A DNA stretch of 60,000 nt from Glandiceps talaboti (taxonomy: Eukaryota; Hemichordata; Enteropneusta; Spengelidae), in assembly GCF_964340395.1 (NCBI RefSeq), contig NC_135570.1:8820322-8880321 (forward strand). Direction: 5' to 3'. The notes beneath the pieces were generated by a model. It was not told the DNA's origin. It saw only the letters and a program-made list of their open reading frames with translations, and searched no databases. Position 1 is the stretch's first letter; each line of letters begins with the position of its first letter. This document shows positions 12,448-36,902 of the stretch, one piece after another. The position numbers were made by a program, and so were the translations under genes.

Positions 12448-12686
12448 TCTTGTGTAAAGCATAACAATGACAGTACAAGTGTAGATGCTATCAATGATAT
12501 ACTTTATTTAAACTCCATAATATTTGCGATAAGCTTTTAAGGACCACAAAAATACAATGTGATAGTTAAAAACAAATGGAACTTGTCGTTCTGTTGGTAA
12601 ATCTGCTCCCAGAAATACCAGTCAACTCTCTTTTCAGTGACGTCACTTCAATGAAAGTAACAAGTAGTAAGAAGTATACATATAAG

Positions 12687-12688
<2 letters not shown>

Positions 12689-12760
<72 letters not shown>
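12689..12760. repeat. (AT)n microsatellite
   Basis: Perfect AT dinucleotide run of about 70 bp. Confidence 0.97.
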
Positions 12761-12768
<8 letters not shown>

Positions 12769-12792
12769 AAGTTTTAAGTGTCATGAGTAAAA

Positions 12793-13104
12793 ATAGTTTA
12801 AACATTCGAAAAACGGTATCTGAGAAAGACATTTGCCAGGTTGGTGAGTGGTAATCATTGCAACTTATTTTGAGTAATTACCTTAGTGAGTATAGCTAAC
12901 CACCACTACACTTCTAGTTTCAGTGCACAGAGGTGAGCAATAATTTTTCAAATAGTTTAAACATTCGAAAAACGGTATCTGAGAAAGACATTTGCCAGGT
13001 TGGTGAGTGGTAATCATTGCAACTTATTTTGAGTAATTACCTTAGTGAGTATAGCTAACCACCACTACACTTCTAGTTTCAGTGCACAGAGGTGAGCAAT
13101 AATT
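12793..13104. repeat. 159-bp tandem duplication
   Basis: Starting at ATAGTTTAAACATTCG (12793), a 159-bp unit is repeated from 12952 almost without change, ending in AGGTGAGCAATAAT. The near-identity implies a recent duplication. It lies downstream of the minus-strand reverse transcriptase relic, where a 3' untranslated region would be. Confidence 0.9.
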
Positions 13105-13375
13105 ATTACAAATAATTTTCAGTAACCACCTAGCTCAGTAATAATAATTAAACATTATTTTCAGTAACCACCAAGGTGAACACTAATTACATACAAGGTG
13201 AACACTAATTACACATCATTTTCAGTCACACACCTAGGTGTGTGACTGACTACCACTAGTCACTTCACAAACCACCTAGGTGAATAAAAAATCACACCTT
13301 ACTTTCAGTAAAACAAATTGGTTGACTGCACTATGTGAACCAAATGGCTGACTGCACAATGTATTAATCACACTG
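13105..13375. repeat. Degenerate short tandem repeats (ACCACCTAGGTGA type)
   Basis: Units containing TTTTCAGTAACCACC and AGGTGAACACTAATTAC recur several times, with a perfect palindrome CACACACCTAGGTGTGTG near 13226. They are related to motifs within the adjacent 159-bp duplication, so the two may be parts of one old tandem array. Confidence 0.6.
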
Positions 13376-13476
13376 ACAGAAAGAATCAAACTAAAAAAGA
13401 ATTGTTCTGGTACACATTGACATGGTTAAAATTATTCTAAAACAGTAATCAATATCAGCAAAGAACTTTGCGTAGA

Positions 13477-13544
13477 TGTATGTATGTATGTATGTATGTA
13501 TGTATGTATGTATGTATGTATGTATGTATGTATGTATGTGTGTG
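13477..13544. repeat. (TATG)n microsatellite inside the LINE relic
   Basis: TATG array immediately downstream (minus-strand sense) of the reverse transcriptase remnant, probably interrupting it. Confidence 0.93.
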
Positions 13545-13599
13545 TAATTTGTTATACATATATGAGTAAGTACAATAATCAATGAATGTTTTCTGACAT

Positions 13600-14370
13600 G
13601 GTTGAAAAGATGGTCAGTATACAAAACAAATAGAAGTGGGCCAAAGACTGAGCCTTTGGGGACACCAAAAGAGAGAGATGATGAAGTAGATCGCATCCAT
13701 TAACAGTTACTACTTGAGTTCTGGCAAGGTAAGATTGAAACCAGGATAGAGCAGATCGAGAGATTCCAAAAGTGTGTTCAAAACGGTGAAGGATGTCGTG
13801 ATCGAATTCCACTGGCAAGCCTAAGAGAGTAAGAATGTTACTTTTGCCATTGTCCAAGGAAGTCAGGATGTTGTTAACTATTTTCAGGAGAGCAGTTTTA
13901 GTACCATGGTGTGGTTTGTAAGCAGACTGAAGAGGGTTCAAGAGACTGTGTGAAGTGAGGTGATCGTTTAATTGGGACAGAATTGAAACAGGACTATAGT
14001 TTTTCAGCTGCTGTGTTTCCGACGAGTGGTTTAACGAGAGTAGTTTGACGAGAGTAGTTTTGAAGATAGCGGGGAATGTACCAGGTGAAAGGGAATGATT
14101 GATAGCTTCTGTGATATATGGCAACAAGGTGTCTAAACGCACAATTAACACACCAGTTGGCATCGCATCAAGATCGTATTTTAGGCAGTAGAACTTAGAA
14201 TAATATGCTTTACAATCTCATCATCAACAGGTTTAAAATTATTACTAAGAGGCTTCCCCTGGAAGCAGTGTTCAACATTTAACAGTCAACATTGGCTTTA
14301 ATAGATTTAACCTTTTCATCAAAGAAATCCAGGAAACGTTGTGGCAGCTTAATGGCAGTGGGTATGAAAG
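13600..14370 (-). pseudogene. Non-LTR retrotransposon reverse transcriptase remnant
   Basis: Read on the minus strand in several frames, this is a decayed reverse transcriptase of the CR1/L2/Rex-like type. In order: LPQRFLDFFDEKVKSIK (about 14345-14290), FKPVDDEIVKHI (about 14245-14205), KYDLDAMPTG (14180-14155), then a 194-codon frame with NYSPVSIL, LQSAYKPHHGTKTALL, the degraded catalytic block LLGLPVEFDHDILHRF and ALSWFQSYL. A frameshift follows, then GVPKGSVFGPLLFVLYTDHL (13666-13607). The first catalytic Asp region is altered, and the FADD-type motif would fall where a TATG array now lies. Frameshifts and stops make it non-functional. The subfamily within the jockey/CR1 group is uncertain. 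Confidence 0.85.
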
Positions 14371-14489
14371 ACGGTTTGCCTTCAAGTAACCGAAGTTTGA
14401 TGATGAGCAATTGCTTAGATGTACGGCTCTCGCTCACCTTTTCACAAAACATTGGTTTTCGCTGAACGAATAAGTTTGCATGGTTGTCG

Positions 14490-14901
<412 letters not shown>

Positions 14902-15636
14902 GGAATGGTTATAATTTATAATTCAAATCTGCTAACCTACATTTAATACACCAAACGAAGAATATGAGCTAAGTACGCTAGTACCTTTTGATGAGAAGTC
15001 ACCGATAGTTTGATAGTCTAGAGAATTAATGTAATCATAAAGGTCAATGTGCGAGTTGATTACAATATTTTAAAAATCATTTCGCAAATTGTATGTCAAA
15101 GTTCAAAAAATACACAACCGACAAATGAACAAGTGGGAAGACTTACTTTAACACAAAGCCCTACAAGCCAAAAGGCCGTGCCAATCAATATCAATAACAA
15201 TGACATATATTGACTGATACATGTTTAGCTATTGTGAATATCTACATACAGTTCACGTGTGTTCTACTTCACTTGATCAATCTTCACTTAAATCATGTAT
15301 TCAATGATGAATGAGAGGGAACATGAAATACAAATTACAAAAAGAAAAAAATGAATGTCAGGAATACAGTGTCTATTCCCCACGTACCTTTTAGATAATA
15401 CAATGTTTAAAGCTGAAATTTAAACATTTCTTTTGAAACAGGTTAAATGTTAAATATAATGACTTTTTCATATCTTAAACCCTAAACAGTATTGACTGAG
15501 TTATGGGTAAACACATTTGTGAAGCTGTACACATATGGTGCAATATATCTAATCACACTGATTTTGAATCTGCACCAGAAAATCAGTGCCCCAACGTGAT
15601 CACAATTTCATCCCGCTAATGTACAACTTATGGATT
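14902..15636. other. Non-genic stretch
   Basis: No supported gene or structured repeat. Confidence 0.5.
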
Positions 15637-15910
15637 AGACTGTCGACATTCGTTCATGTCTTTTTTGCTACGTTTCAACTTAAACAAAGTCGTGGCCTCG
15701 CTCCGTAGCACTGAATACTAGTGCGTACTGATAGGAACTGCGAGTGTCGAAGGCACGAACTGTGAGTGCCGAATGCACGAATGTACCTCCGGCATTCGCT
15801 GTTCAATCAGTAGTACGCGGTTATAGTATTATTCCGGATCGGAGCGAGGCGACGACTTTAGTTTTAGATAAAACATAGCAAAAAAAGGCTCGAACGGCTG
15901 TCGACAGTCT
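15637..15910. mobile_element. 274-bp palindromic MITE
   Basis: The ends AGACTGTCGACATTCG and (reverse-complemented) AGACTGTCGACAGCCG begin long inverted arms that continue through the TTTTTTGCTA box, an ACTTAAAC/ACTAAAGT region and GCCTCGCTCC. The centre contains GC-rich repeats of GTGTCGAAGGCACGAA type. There is no coding capacity. Confidence 0.75.
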
Positions 15911-16469
15911 ACATCTGGATAAAATCAATCTCTTCAATAATCTTCAGTGTATATATTCTTGGTTGTCTGATCGAAAGTAAATCCAAAAACAAAATACTAC
16001 ATTTACATTTGTGCCTGGGCAGGAACATGGATGCCCTGCCATGGGCTGAAGAAAAGAATCCGACAAAATTAACTTGAAGCGATGGTATTCCAATGGTGAG
16101 GGCAATTAAAACAGTGCATATGTAATGATAAAAATGTATCTATACCAACCTAACGGTTTTGAAACATCCTTACAAACGAAGTCTCTATAATTCTCGTGAA
16201 TGCATGTATTTTGCACTTAAATTGTACACAGGCCCGGGCAATGTTGGCCTAAATAGCATTAGTCACTGGTTCTATTTAATATGCAGCAGATGATATTATA
16301 GTTATATGACGTCATTGCCTTACGGATATGTAATGTATTCTTATCTTTGAAATCTCTAGATACAATTTGTGACTTGTAATCATTAAATCACACGAAACTG
16401 GTGTAGCACAGAAATGGATATTGATATGGTGCGGTGATAAGGAACACCGTTATAGCGAGTAATGTCATA
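15911..16469. other. Non-genic stretch
   Basis: Nothing supported. Confidence 0.5.
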
Positions 16470-16608
16470 TCATATTTCATTTTTATCGAAATTTGTAATG
16501 AGAAAAGAAAATTTACGACACAAGGATACGATGAACCCCTTTAGAGCAAAGACATACAATATTTCATTTTTATCGATATTTAGAATGAGAAAAGAAAAAT
16601 CTACAAAG
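16470..16608. repeat. Partial ~88-bp tandem repeat
   Basis: CATATTTCATTTTTATCGA followed by AATGAGAAAAGAAAA is present at 16471 and again at 16558, with minor changes. The second copy is truncated. Confidence 0.75.
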
Positions 16609-18090
16609 ATAAATCGGTCATATAACTAAAATGACTTCCCCTTCTAAGTTAGAATACGCCACAGGAATACATTTCCCAAAACAATAAAGTTATTTAAATC
16701 TCTCCAAACCTTGACATACTAAATTTTGTTCCTTTTTTAAAAAAATGTTACTTTGTCAATTTTTAAGGAAATCATTAATCTTTAATGGGCTCATACAGTT
16801 GACGCAGTGTTCGGCGACCATTTTGGATTCTAAATGTGTTAATATCATTTGGACTACTATTCAAAATATCGCATGGTTACTACTGATTCAGTTTCCCGAT
16901 TTGAACAAAGTGACAGTAAAACCAACATTTCATACTTTTATTTCCTAGGAGAATGATATGTTTTGCAAATCAACATCAATACAGTAAAATGGTAACTATG
17001 AATGACAGACAGACAGATGGACAGCAGACAGACAGACGGATAGATGGTCGTCGGGAACCCTTTCAAATACCTCCTTCCTCCGATCGCTTTGGACTACCTA
17101 AATGGAACATAATGTCAAATGATACCTTTTTGACAGAATTCTACATAGTAGGTACTAAATCTTAAAGACCTGTTTTGAAAGTCTACATAACATTTAGAGT
17201 ATTGTGTATGATTTGTTGGAACATTTAATTAGTTGTACACTGTATGGGTTATCATTTCCACAAAGTGCATTTAGTTTGCTCGGATACATATAGATGTGCA
17301 TGACACAAACTTCTACGTGACCTTTCAATTGAATTTATATGTTAGGATAGAGTCACGCCCAACCAGAAAAACAGAGAATATTAATGTTAAAGATACTCAG
17401 GTGGCAATGCATTATGATATAATTCAGCCAAATAACTAGGGACTTTGTGATCATGGTTTCAAATTGCAGTCCGCACTTCTGAAATGGAGCTATACCGGCT
17501 ATCACAGTAGAACATCTGCATATTATAGCGTAAATATCATTTGAAACCAGTAATTCGACCGAGAATGTTACACTATCGTGTTATTCCCGTTGTCGAGCGA
17601 GTGGATGTCCCTGATCTTATACTCCGGCTTGTTTTGAAAATTGTCGACGTATGAATTCTTAATAAACACTGTGCACAGGAACGGCGCCACAAATTTTTCA
17701 TATTTCGTAAATCAGTCTGCAAAAAATAACATTAGAGGAACATTAGAGTATATATAAGTACTGGTGATTACTATGATACAATTTGTTTATATTTCATCTT
17801 AAGGAAAAACTAAAATTATCACATAACCTTAAATAGATAAGAGTACTTGTTACAGAAAATGGGGGGGGGGGGGTGCTTTTTTCAGGAACGGGGTTATTCT
17901 GCAAACACGCTATTCTCATATACTCTTGTAAGTCACGTCATTTTATGCCCAATGTTGCAACTATTCGTGCTCAAGCGGGATGATTGTATGAAATCAATGA
18001 AACGCAATAATATTTGTCAACGTTATAATATGGTATATCACAGGGAACCTGACACATCATTGGACTTGGGTGTACACATTCTAGTGCCAG
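16609..18090. other. Non-genic stretch with a short CAGA run and a poly-G tract
   Basis: A degenerate CAGA/GGAT run lies near 17003-17045 and a 12-base G run near 17861-17872. Frames of 67-106 codons here carry no recognisable domain. If the receptor gene to the right has a further 3' exon on the minus strand, it could lie here, but none could be identified. Confidence 0.5.
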
Positions 18091-18690
18091 GAAGCTTGAA
18101 GAAGAGCACATCCATGTGCCAACTACGTGTTGCACAGGGTGTATTTTTCCACAGTGCTGCTACATAGCTGTGAACAATGTCCTTGTTGCAGGGATGTGGA
18201 TATCATCTTTGTGCCAAGTTCTGCACATCCTTGTACCATAGCTGTGCAAAACATATCTAGTACACAGTTGTGCATATTCATGTAACAGCTATGTTAAAAT
18301 CATACCCTGTAGCAGCTCTTCCGTTCAATTCAATCAGCATTGCTCACAGCTGGTACATGGTTGTGGGAAATATCCCTGTTACAGCAGTGCTTACATAGCT
18401 GGTACATGCTGTGGCAAATACCTATGTTACAGCTATGCTTATATAACTGGAACATTGTTGTGGGGAAAAAAGCCATTGTACATGGATGTTGTAAAACGTA
18501 TGCTGCATTGCTGTTTTTCACATCCATGGTACATTGATGTTGGCATACCAGTTAGTACACATCTGACAAATCTAGATATATTACACCTAGTTTGCTGGCA
18601 ATAGCTGTTACAGGGATAGCAGACCATAGTTAGCTGTTACATCCACTGTGAGTCCATGGGGCTAGTACAGCTATGTACACAGCCCTGTCC
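18091..18690. repeat. Degenerate minisatellite (ACATAGCTGGTACATG type, ~50-bp unit)
   Basis: Recurring units contain GCTGGTACATGGTTGTGG, then AAATA, then a TGTTACAGC(A/T)(G/A)TGCTTA box. They are clearest from 18345 to 18470 and decay on both sides into scattered TACATAGCTGTG, TAGCTGTGCA and TTACAGG variants. The repetition explains the 62-65-codon frames on both strands. Confidence 0.7.
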
Positions 18691-19313
18691 TAGGTAAGTG
18701 ACTGTAACAGAGGTTTGAACGTTTCCCTATGAGATATTCTTATTCCGATCACGCGCAAAGGGCACGCATTGGTGAACCAAGATTCACGCCCTATCCCGAG
18801 GCCGGTTCACACTATATTACGTTATTTGCATTTTCATTTCCCCTGCCACATAACAACTTATGCAAAGGAAATGACACTCGGAACGCTCCGTCGGCGAGTA
18901 AAATGCATGACTTTTAATTCCTACGGGTTTGTATGACCAGATTAAATTCGAATCTTCCAAAGGATGTGCCAGTTTAGCATTTTCTGCTTACGCTTTCTAA
19001 GTAAACTATCTATGTATGTGAAATACGCTCACTACTTGGGTAAAAAGGGTGTGTTGTAGGCGTTTCACTGGTGAACAGGTGCCTATCATTGAATGAGCCA
19101 GATCTTTTCAATCAATCTTTCGACACACTGAGATTACACTGTGTGATGAACACATTGGATATGTTTGTAAAGGAGATCAGAAAAATATGCGAACATTGAA
19201 GGCCAAGCTTGGGTGTATCGGAATACTATTCAAAGTACACGTACTTATTGAGAAAGCCAAATTTTGAAAAAGAGTTTTACAATCCATAATCGTGCACTGA
19301 CAACAAACCTTAC

Positions 19314-31217
<11,904 letters not shown>

Positions 31218-31760
31218 TTCACTATATCGCGTGTTTTTGATCGCTGACGATAATGCAACAATAGAATCCAGAGTATGAATTGAACCACAAGTTGTTATTA
31301 CGTTTCACAAATTACATACGTTGAAAACAAGGAAGATTAGTCAATACTCATCTGTGTAGGGTTTATCAAATACATTTGTATAGAAACTAGGAAGATTTCA
31401 ATGTGATCGTCACACAGCAGGTGGGAAGAACAAAATACTGCGAGGCTTCACCTGGAACAATGTTATCTGTCAATACTACGCAAAGTTGATAGCAATCCTT
31501 TTCACCCACTCCAAATTTCACCATCAAATAAGTTACACATGCGCAGTGGCAAGAATTCAATTCACAAATGTATGGGTAGTAAAGAGGTTGTAATCAAACT
31601 GCATCAGACTGGGATATTAAAGTGTAGATAACATTTCAATGACGCGGGCTACTCTTTCTTTTCTTTACTCGTGTGACTCCTCTCTAGGATTAATAAAGAA
31701 ATGATTGGCATTAACTGTTATTACGAACTTGTACGTCACAATTATACGTATATACGTACA
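31218..31760. promoter_or_regulatory. Upstream region of the GPCR gene, no specific element recognised
   Basis: The minus-strand 5' flank and possible 5' untranslated exon. No TATA box or initiator could be defended, and a non-coding first exon may lie further right. Confidence 0.3.
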
Positions 31761-31761
31761 T

Positions 31762-31808
<47 letters not shown>

Positions 31809-31982
31809 CATACATACATACATACATACATACATACATACATACATTGTACATATATACATACATACGTACGTACGTACGTACGTACATATGTAACAAC
31901 ACAGAGCTTTCTTGTATGTATGTATGTATGTATGTATGTATGTATGTATGTATGTATGTATGTATGTATGCATGTATGCAGG
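31761..31982. repeat. Compound CA / CATA / CGTA / TGTA microsatellites
   Basis: CA run (31768-31797), CATA units (31805-31848), CGTA units (31868-31888), a short unique piece, then TGTA units (31914-31975), followed by degenerate GTAG repeats. The mirror-like CATA and TGTA arms could fold back on each other. Confidence 0.95.
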
Positions 31983-32080
31983 TAGGTAGGTAGCTAGGTA
32001 GGTAGCTAGGTAGATAGGTATGCCTGCCCGCCTGCCAGATTTATTTTATTTATCATATTCTTTTTTAAATTTCAATGATG

Positions 32081-32085
<5 letters not shown>

Positions 32086-32112
<27 letters not shown>

Positions 32113-32133
32113 TGTATGTATGTATGTATGTAT
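32086..32133. repeat. (TATG)n microsatellite
   Basis: About eleven TATG units. Confidence 0.95.
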
Positions 32134-32138
32134 ATTCA

Positions 32139-32215
32139 CCAGCATATGAATTATATATTTGTGTGTACTTATATATAAAAAGTTATGTCTATAATGTCCT
32201 GCTCTACCAATACAT
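32139..32215. repeat. Direct repeat, first copy
   Basis: ATGAATTATATATTTGTGTG, then ACTTATATATAAAAAGTTA, recurs with few changes at 32385-32460, an offset of about 246 bp. This is a tandem segmental duplication next to microsatellites. Confidence 0.8.
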
Positions 32216-32384
32216 TTATGAAGATTGATGGATTTCCATGCTTTAAAACAAAATCCATAAAAATCCATCGCATACCATTAAAGGAAATTTGAACAAGGTA
32301 ATATAAAGGAAAGATCCAAAGATAAATATAGATGCTGGTGAATATAAATCAACAATAAGAGTTATTGGAATATATTATATGAAT

Positions 32385-32460
32385 ATCAGATATGAATTAT
32401 ATATTTGTGTGTACTTACATATAAAAAGTTAAGTCTATAAAGCTCTGCTCTACTAATATT
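32385..32460. repeat. Direct repeat, second copy
   Basis: Second copy of the 32139-32215 unit, including the AAAAAGTTAAGTCTATAA and CTGCTCTAC motifs. Confidence 0.8.
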
Positions 32461-32499
32461 CTATAGATCTCTCACCTCTCCAGTGAGACACATATGAGT

Positions 32500-32612
<113 letters not shown>

Positions 32613-32689
32613 TGTAAACTATGAGAGTATATATATACACACACACACACAAATACATACATATAGGCACGCAGAAACCAATATGTGAC

Positions 32690-34280
32690 TGTACAATCTA
32701 CACTTTAAGATAGCAAGATTGAATGGAAACAATTTCTTGCTACATATTGTCTAAATAAAATGAACTTACGTACCACCATGTAGACATTTACTGAAGACAT
32801 CAAAACATTGGCATACGCGTGGCTATGTCTAGTTATAGTATATTTTCTATTGTTTATTTCATTCCGAGTAAATGTAGCAGGAAATTGTGATATTCACTTA
32901 TCTTGAAAACGTAGCATATGCAGTTTGGTAATGGTTTGTGTGTGGTTATATCACAGGAACTGTGGTTATATCAAATGGCCAGTTAACGGTAACATACAAC
33001 GTTATAACACACTTTCAAAACGCAATTATATTGAAAACAGGAGTCAATATTGTAACAAAGACTGTACCGGTGTTGAAAGTTTGTATATGTATGGACCATA
33101 ATCTTTTTATAATAAAACATAAACAAATTATGACGGTACGTCCGATTATTTATGTTTTTAGAAGTATAGGACGTGCATTGTTACACTATCATGTACGCAA
33201 ACAAGCACAGAGAGCATTACCATTACAATATTGCCCACAACAATGCAGTTGAAATTGTACGTAATAGTCACACGACGATAGAAAGAAGGGTCTTCTCGTT
33301 TAAGATATTCTGAACCAATGAGATACTAGTTTTAGTGTAACTATACATATGATATGATACTCAATTAACTTTCTTATGGGGTGTTTATGTCTGTCCAATA
33401 TCAGGAGATATCAAAGATGGCCTACATATCAATATATGATGTAATAATATTCTTCGTATTGTACTGTTTTATTGTCAACCTATTACAGTATCTTCTTTCT
33501 GGAAATTCAAACAGCGATCGAACACAGGTGCAGAGTTTGGAATTCCATAGTTATAGTAGCAGTGTAATACGTTGGTAACATCCACATTAAAAATAAATTG
33601 TGAAGGGGTTGAGGGATTTTCCCTAGACATCCTGTAATTACGTTACCAAACGATAATCCCACTAGTCTACAAATTACATCATATGTAAGATGTTACTTTC
33701 TGTACATGTTTATATATTCACCACCAACATATCCCTAAATTGCTTCAGAACCTATTTATTTGAAATTTGCTAGCTAAATTAAATTAGTATTCGAAAGCTT
33801 TAAGCTTAAAATGACAGTTTCCTAATCTCAGTATAAACACTGCTTTGGTATTGCATTAGTTTTAATTTCCATTTATCGAAATGAGATTCTCACTAAGTAC
33901 TCTTTTCGCAGTCCTTTTTGTTTTTAAAATAGAGATAAAATGTCATCATAAATATCTGAACCGTTTTTGGTCATGTTGATATCTTCTGAAACTTCTTTAA
34001 ATTGAAAGATATGTATCAAGCATATGAATAAAGTGGTTTCTCCCTTAGCGTAACGATTGAAGTCTTACCCTTAAGTGATTAAGGAAAAGATAGCTCTTGG
34101 AAAGAAGACGAGACTTCTATCCTGATTTTTTTCTACGGCTGGGAGCCCTTACGACTCGTTGTTGAAATTTACCTGAGTAATGTATGCTACCTATGATACT
34201 CTCTCATTCACGGACACATGAATCATTAATATTATAGAAATATATCTTTAAATCCAAACCAACTTGAAGTTATTCGCTAA
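32690..34280. other. Non-genic stretch
   Basis: The 104-codon plus-strand frame at 32938-33252 has no recognisable domain or splice context. Nothing else is supported. Confidence 0.45.
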
Positions 34281-34286
34281 CATGAT

Positions 34287-34460
34287 ACATCCATCCATCC
34301 ATCCATCCATCCATCCATACATCTCTCCATCCATCCATCCATACATCCATATATCCATCCATACATACATACATACATACATACATACATACATACATAC
34401 ATACATACATACATACATACATACATACAGGCAGACAGACTGACAGACAGACATACAGAC
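34287..34460. repeat. Compound CATC / CATA / GACA microsatellite
   Basis: CCAT units with CTCC interruptions, then CATA units, then GACA units with a TACA variant. The same CATA-to-GACA order occurs at 25.4-25.5 kb. Confidence 0.95.
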
Positions 34461-35595
34461 AGACTCTCTTTAAACACCCTACTTTCTCGTCATATGAGAA
34501 GAACAATTCATACTTGATATAGAGAGTGATGAGCGGAGAGTAATAATAGTGACATGCACAAGGTAAAAGTGTCCACTCTTAAAATCAAATGTATAGTACA
34601 TTTACCTTGTTATGTTTGACAGATTTGCCGAAACCTGTAAGACTGCCGCCAATGTGATGGACCATTAAAAGTCGTTGTAATGAAATAATCTGGATTTGAA
34701 AGGCAGCCCAGAGTTCAACTTTGCTATAGGTTAAAGTAGCCTCGTTTCAAATAATAAAATAATCGCTTTGAAAAGGAAGAGCAGACATCTTTTATAAGCT
34801 AAGAACTTCTTAACGAAGAACCTACCTTTATCTTCTAGAGACACTAAGAAGATAGGTGAGTTGTCTAGACACCGCATTTGTCAATAAGTGCACCACATGA
34901 ACATCACAATTTAAAACATAATTCGTCAGGACAGTAATGGAGTATCATAAAACAGATGCGTGACAATAACGTACTACTAGTAAAAACTGGTTTCTCCTCA
35001 AGTACCTCAAGTATTATAATTTGAGGTAATTGTACACGTCCCAGAAGAACACTTCTTTACATAATAGACGAACGACCTTAAACAAGGGCCCTTTTAGTTA
35101 ACAGTATAGCTCCATTAACTAAGCAATATAATATTACAAGACAGATGATATCCGATAAGGACAATCGTCTAGGTTAAGAGTCGTAACAGGGATATGTAAT
35201 TCATTTAGTAAACATATCTATGTGAATTACAACTACTCTCTTCTTTGTTTCTATTTGAAATGTTAATGGGCAAACTTACTTTATTTGACTGCATTTGAAA
35301 TATAACAGAAGGAAAGTGAGACAATACAAGCATACTTCAATCCAATACATAAAATAGATAACATCTAAATCTCCATTTTTGTCGAGTCAACACAATTCTT
35401 GTCGGTTCAAAATCTTTGGAAACATGTTTTTCCCCAAAATGGATTACACTGCAACTCCTGAAGCATAATCCTAAATCTACAATGAAAAAGAATACTTATG
35501 GTTGTCAGCAAAATAATCCACCTAACCATGAATGAGACACAGGTTCAATCTTCTTTTTTGGCAATCGCGCGTACTACAATTAATATAAAATAATG
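34461..35595. other. Non-genic stretch
   Basis: Nothing supported. Confidence 0.5.
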
Positions 35596-36119
<524 letters not shown>

Positions 36120-36202
36120 AATTAGCCCCTCTTATTTGGAAAACAAACCAATAAATAGCGATTTGGGTCGTGAACTGTTGCATACTCAAGTCTCTGGAAA
36201 TA

Positions 36203-36755
36203 TAATGACTATCAAGAACCTTTTTTTAGTTTACAAAGCTGCCATTATTTCCTGAAGTTGCTTGCTTTACTCTGAGACTTACAAAATACAGAATGATTAA
36301 TTGTGGGTATTTCTTATAAGGCCAAAAAACGTCTGAAAGTTATTTGACAGTTATAAATTGACGTAAACAGACGCATAACTAAACTTTCAAGTTACAATCC
36401 TTAGGAAATGTTTGATTTATTTCATTGATTGATGTGTAGCCATACCTTTAATGTACTTAACTGAATATTTTACGGGGCTTTCGATTCGAACAACTTGATG
36501 CATACAGAGGTCTATGTTGAAAATATAGTATGGAAACATCTCTCTCAGTCTTAGTCCATCCATTAATCTTTCATCAATGACCCTCAAGAGTAGCTGATCA
36601 ATTGTATAACCATAGCTGTACTATTCTCCAAAGGGTATGTAGTAATTGAACTTTAAAAGACGTTGAGTCTTTTAGTTTCGAATAACTCAGCGAAATGACA
36701 GACTAAACAACCCTTAGGAAACCTTTGATAAAGTTCGATACTCTCATGTTACATT
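36203..36755. repeat. ~0.6-kb tandem duplication, copy 2
   Basis: Second copy of the 35596-36119 unit, with a 148-bp internal segment absent from copy 1 and no CT expansion. Confidence 0.9.
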
Positions 36756-36833
36756 GAACAACATTTCCGTCTCAACTTGAAAAAAAAATTAAATAGCATC
36801 TGCACCCTAGCCGGTTATTAAAGCATACGATAT

Positions 36834-36837
<4 letters not shown>

Positions 36838-36897
<60 letters not shown>

Positions 36898-36902
36898 TAA
36901 TC
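36838..36902. repeat. (AAT)n trinucleotide array
   Basis: About 18 AAT units, followed by AAAATAATCTTTATTTATAC. Confidence 0.97.
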
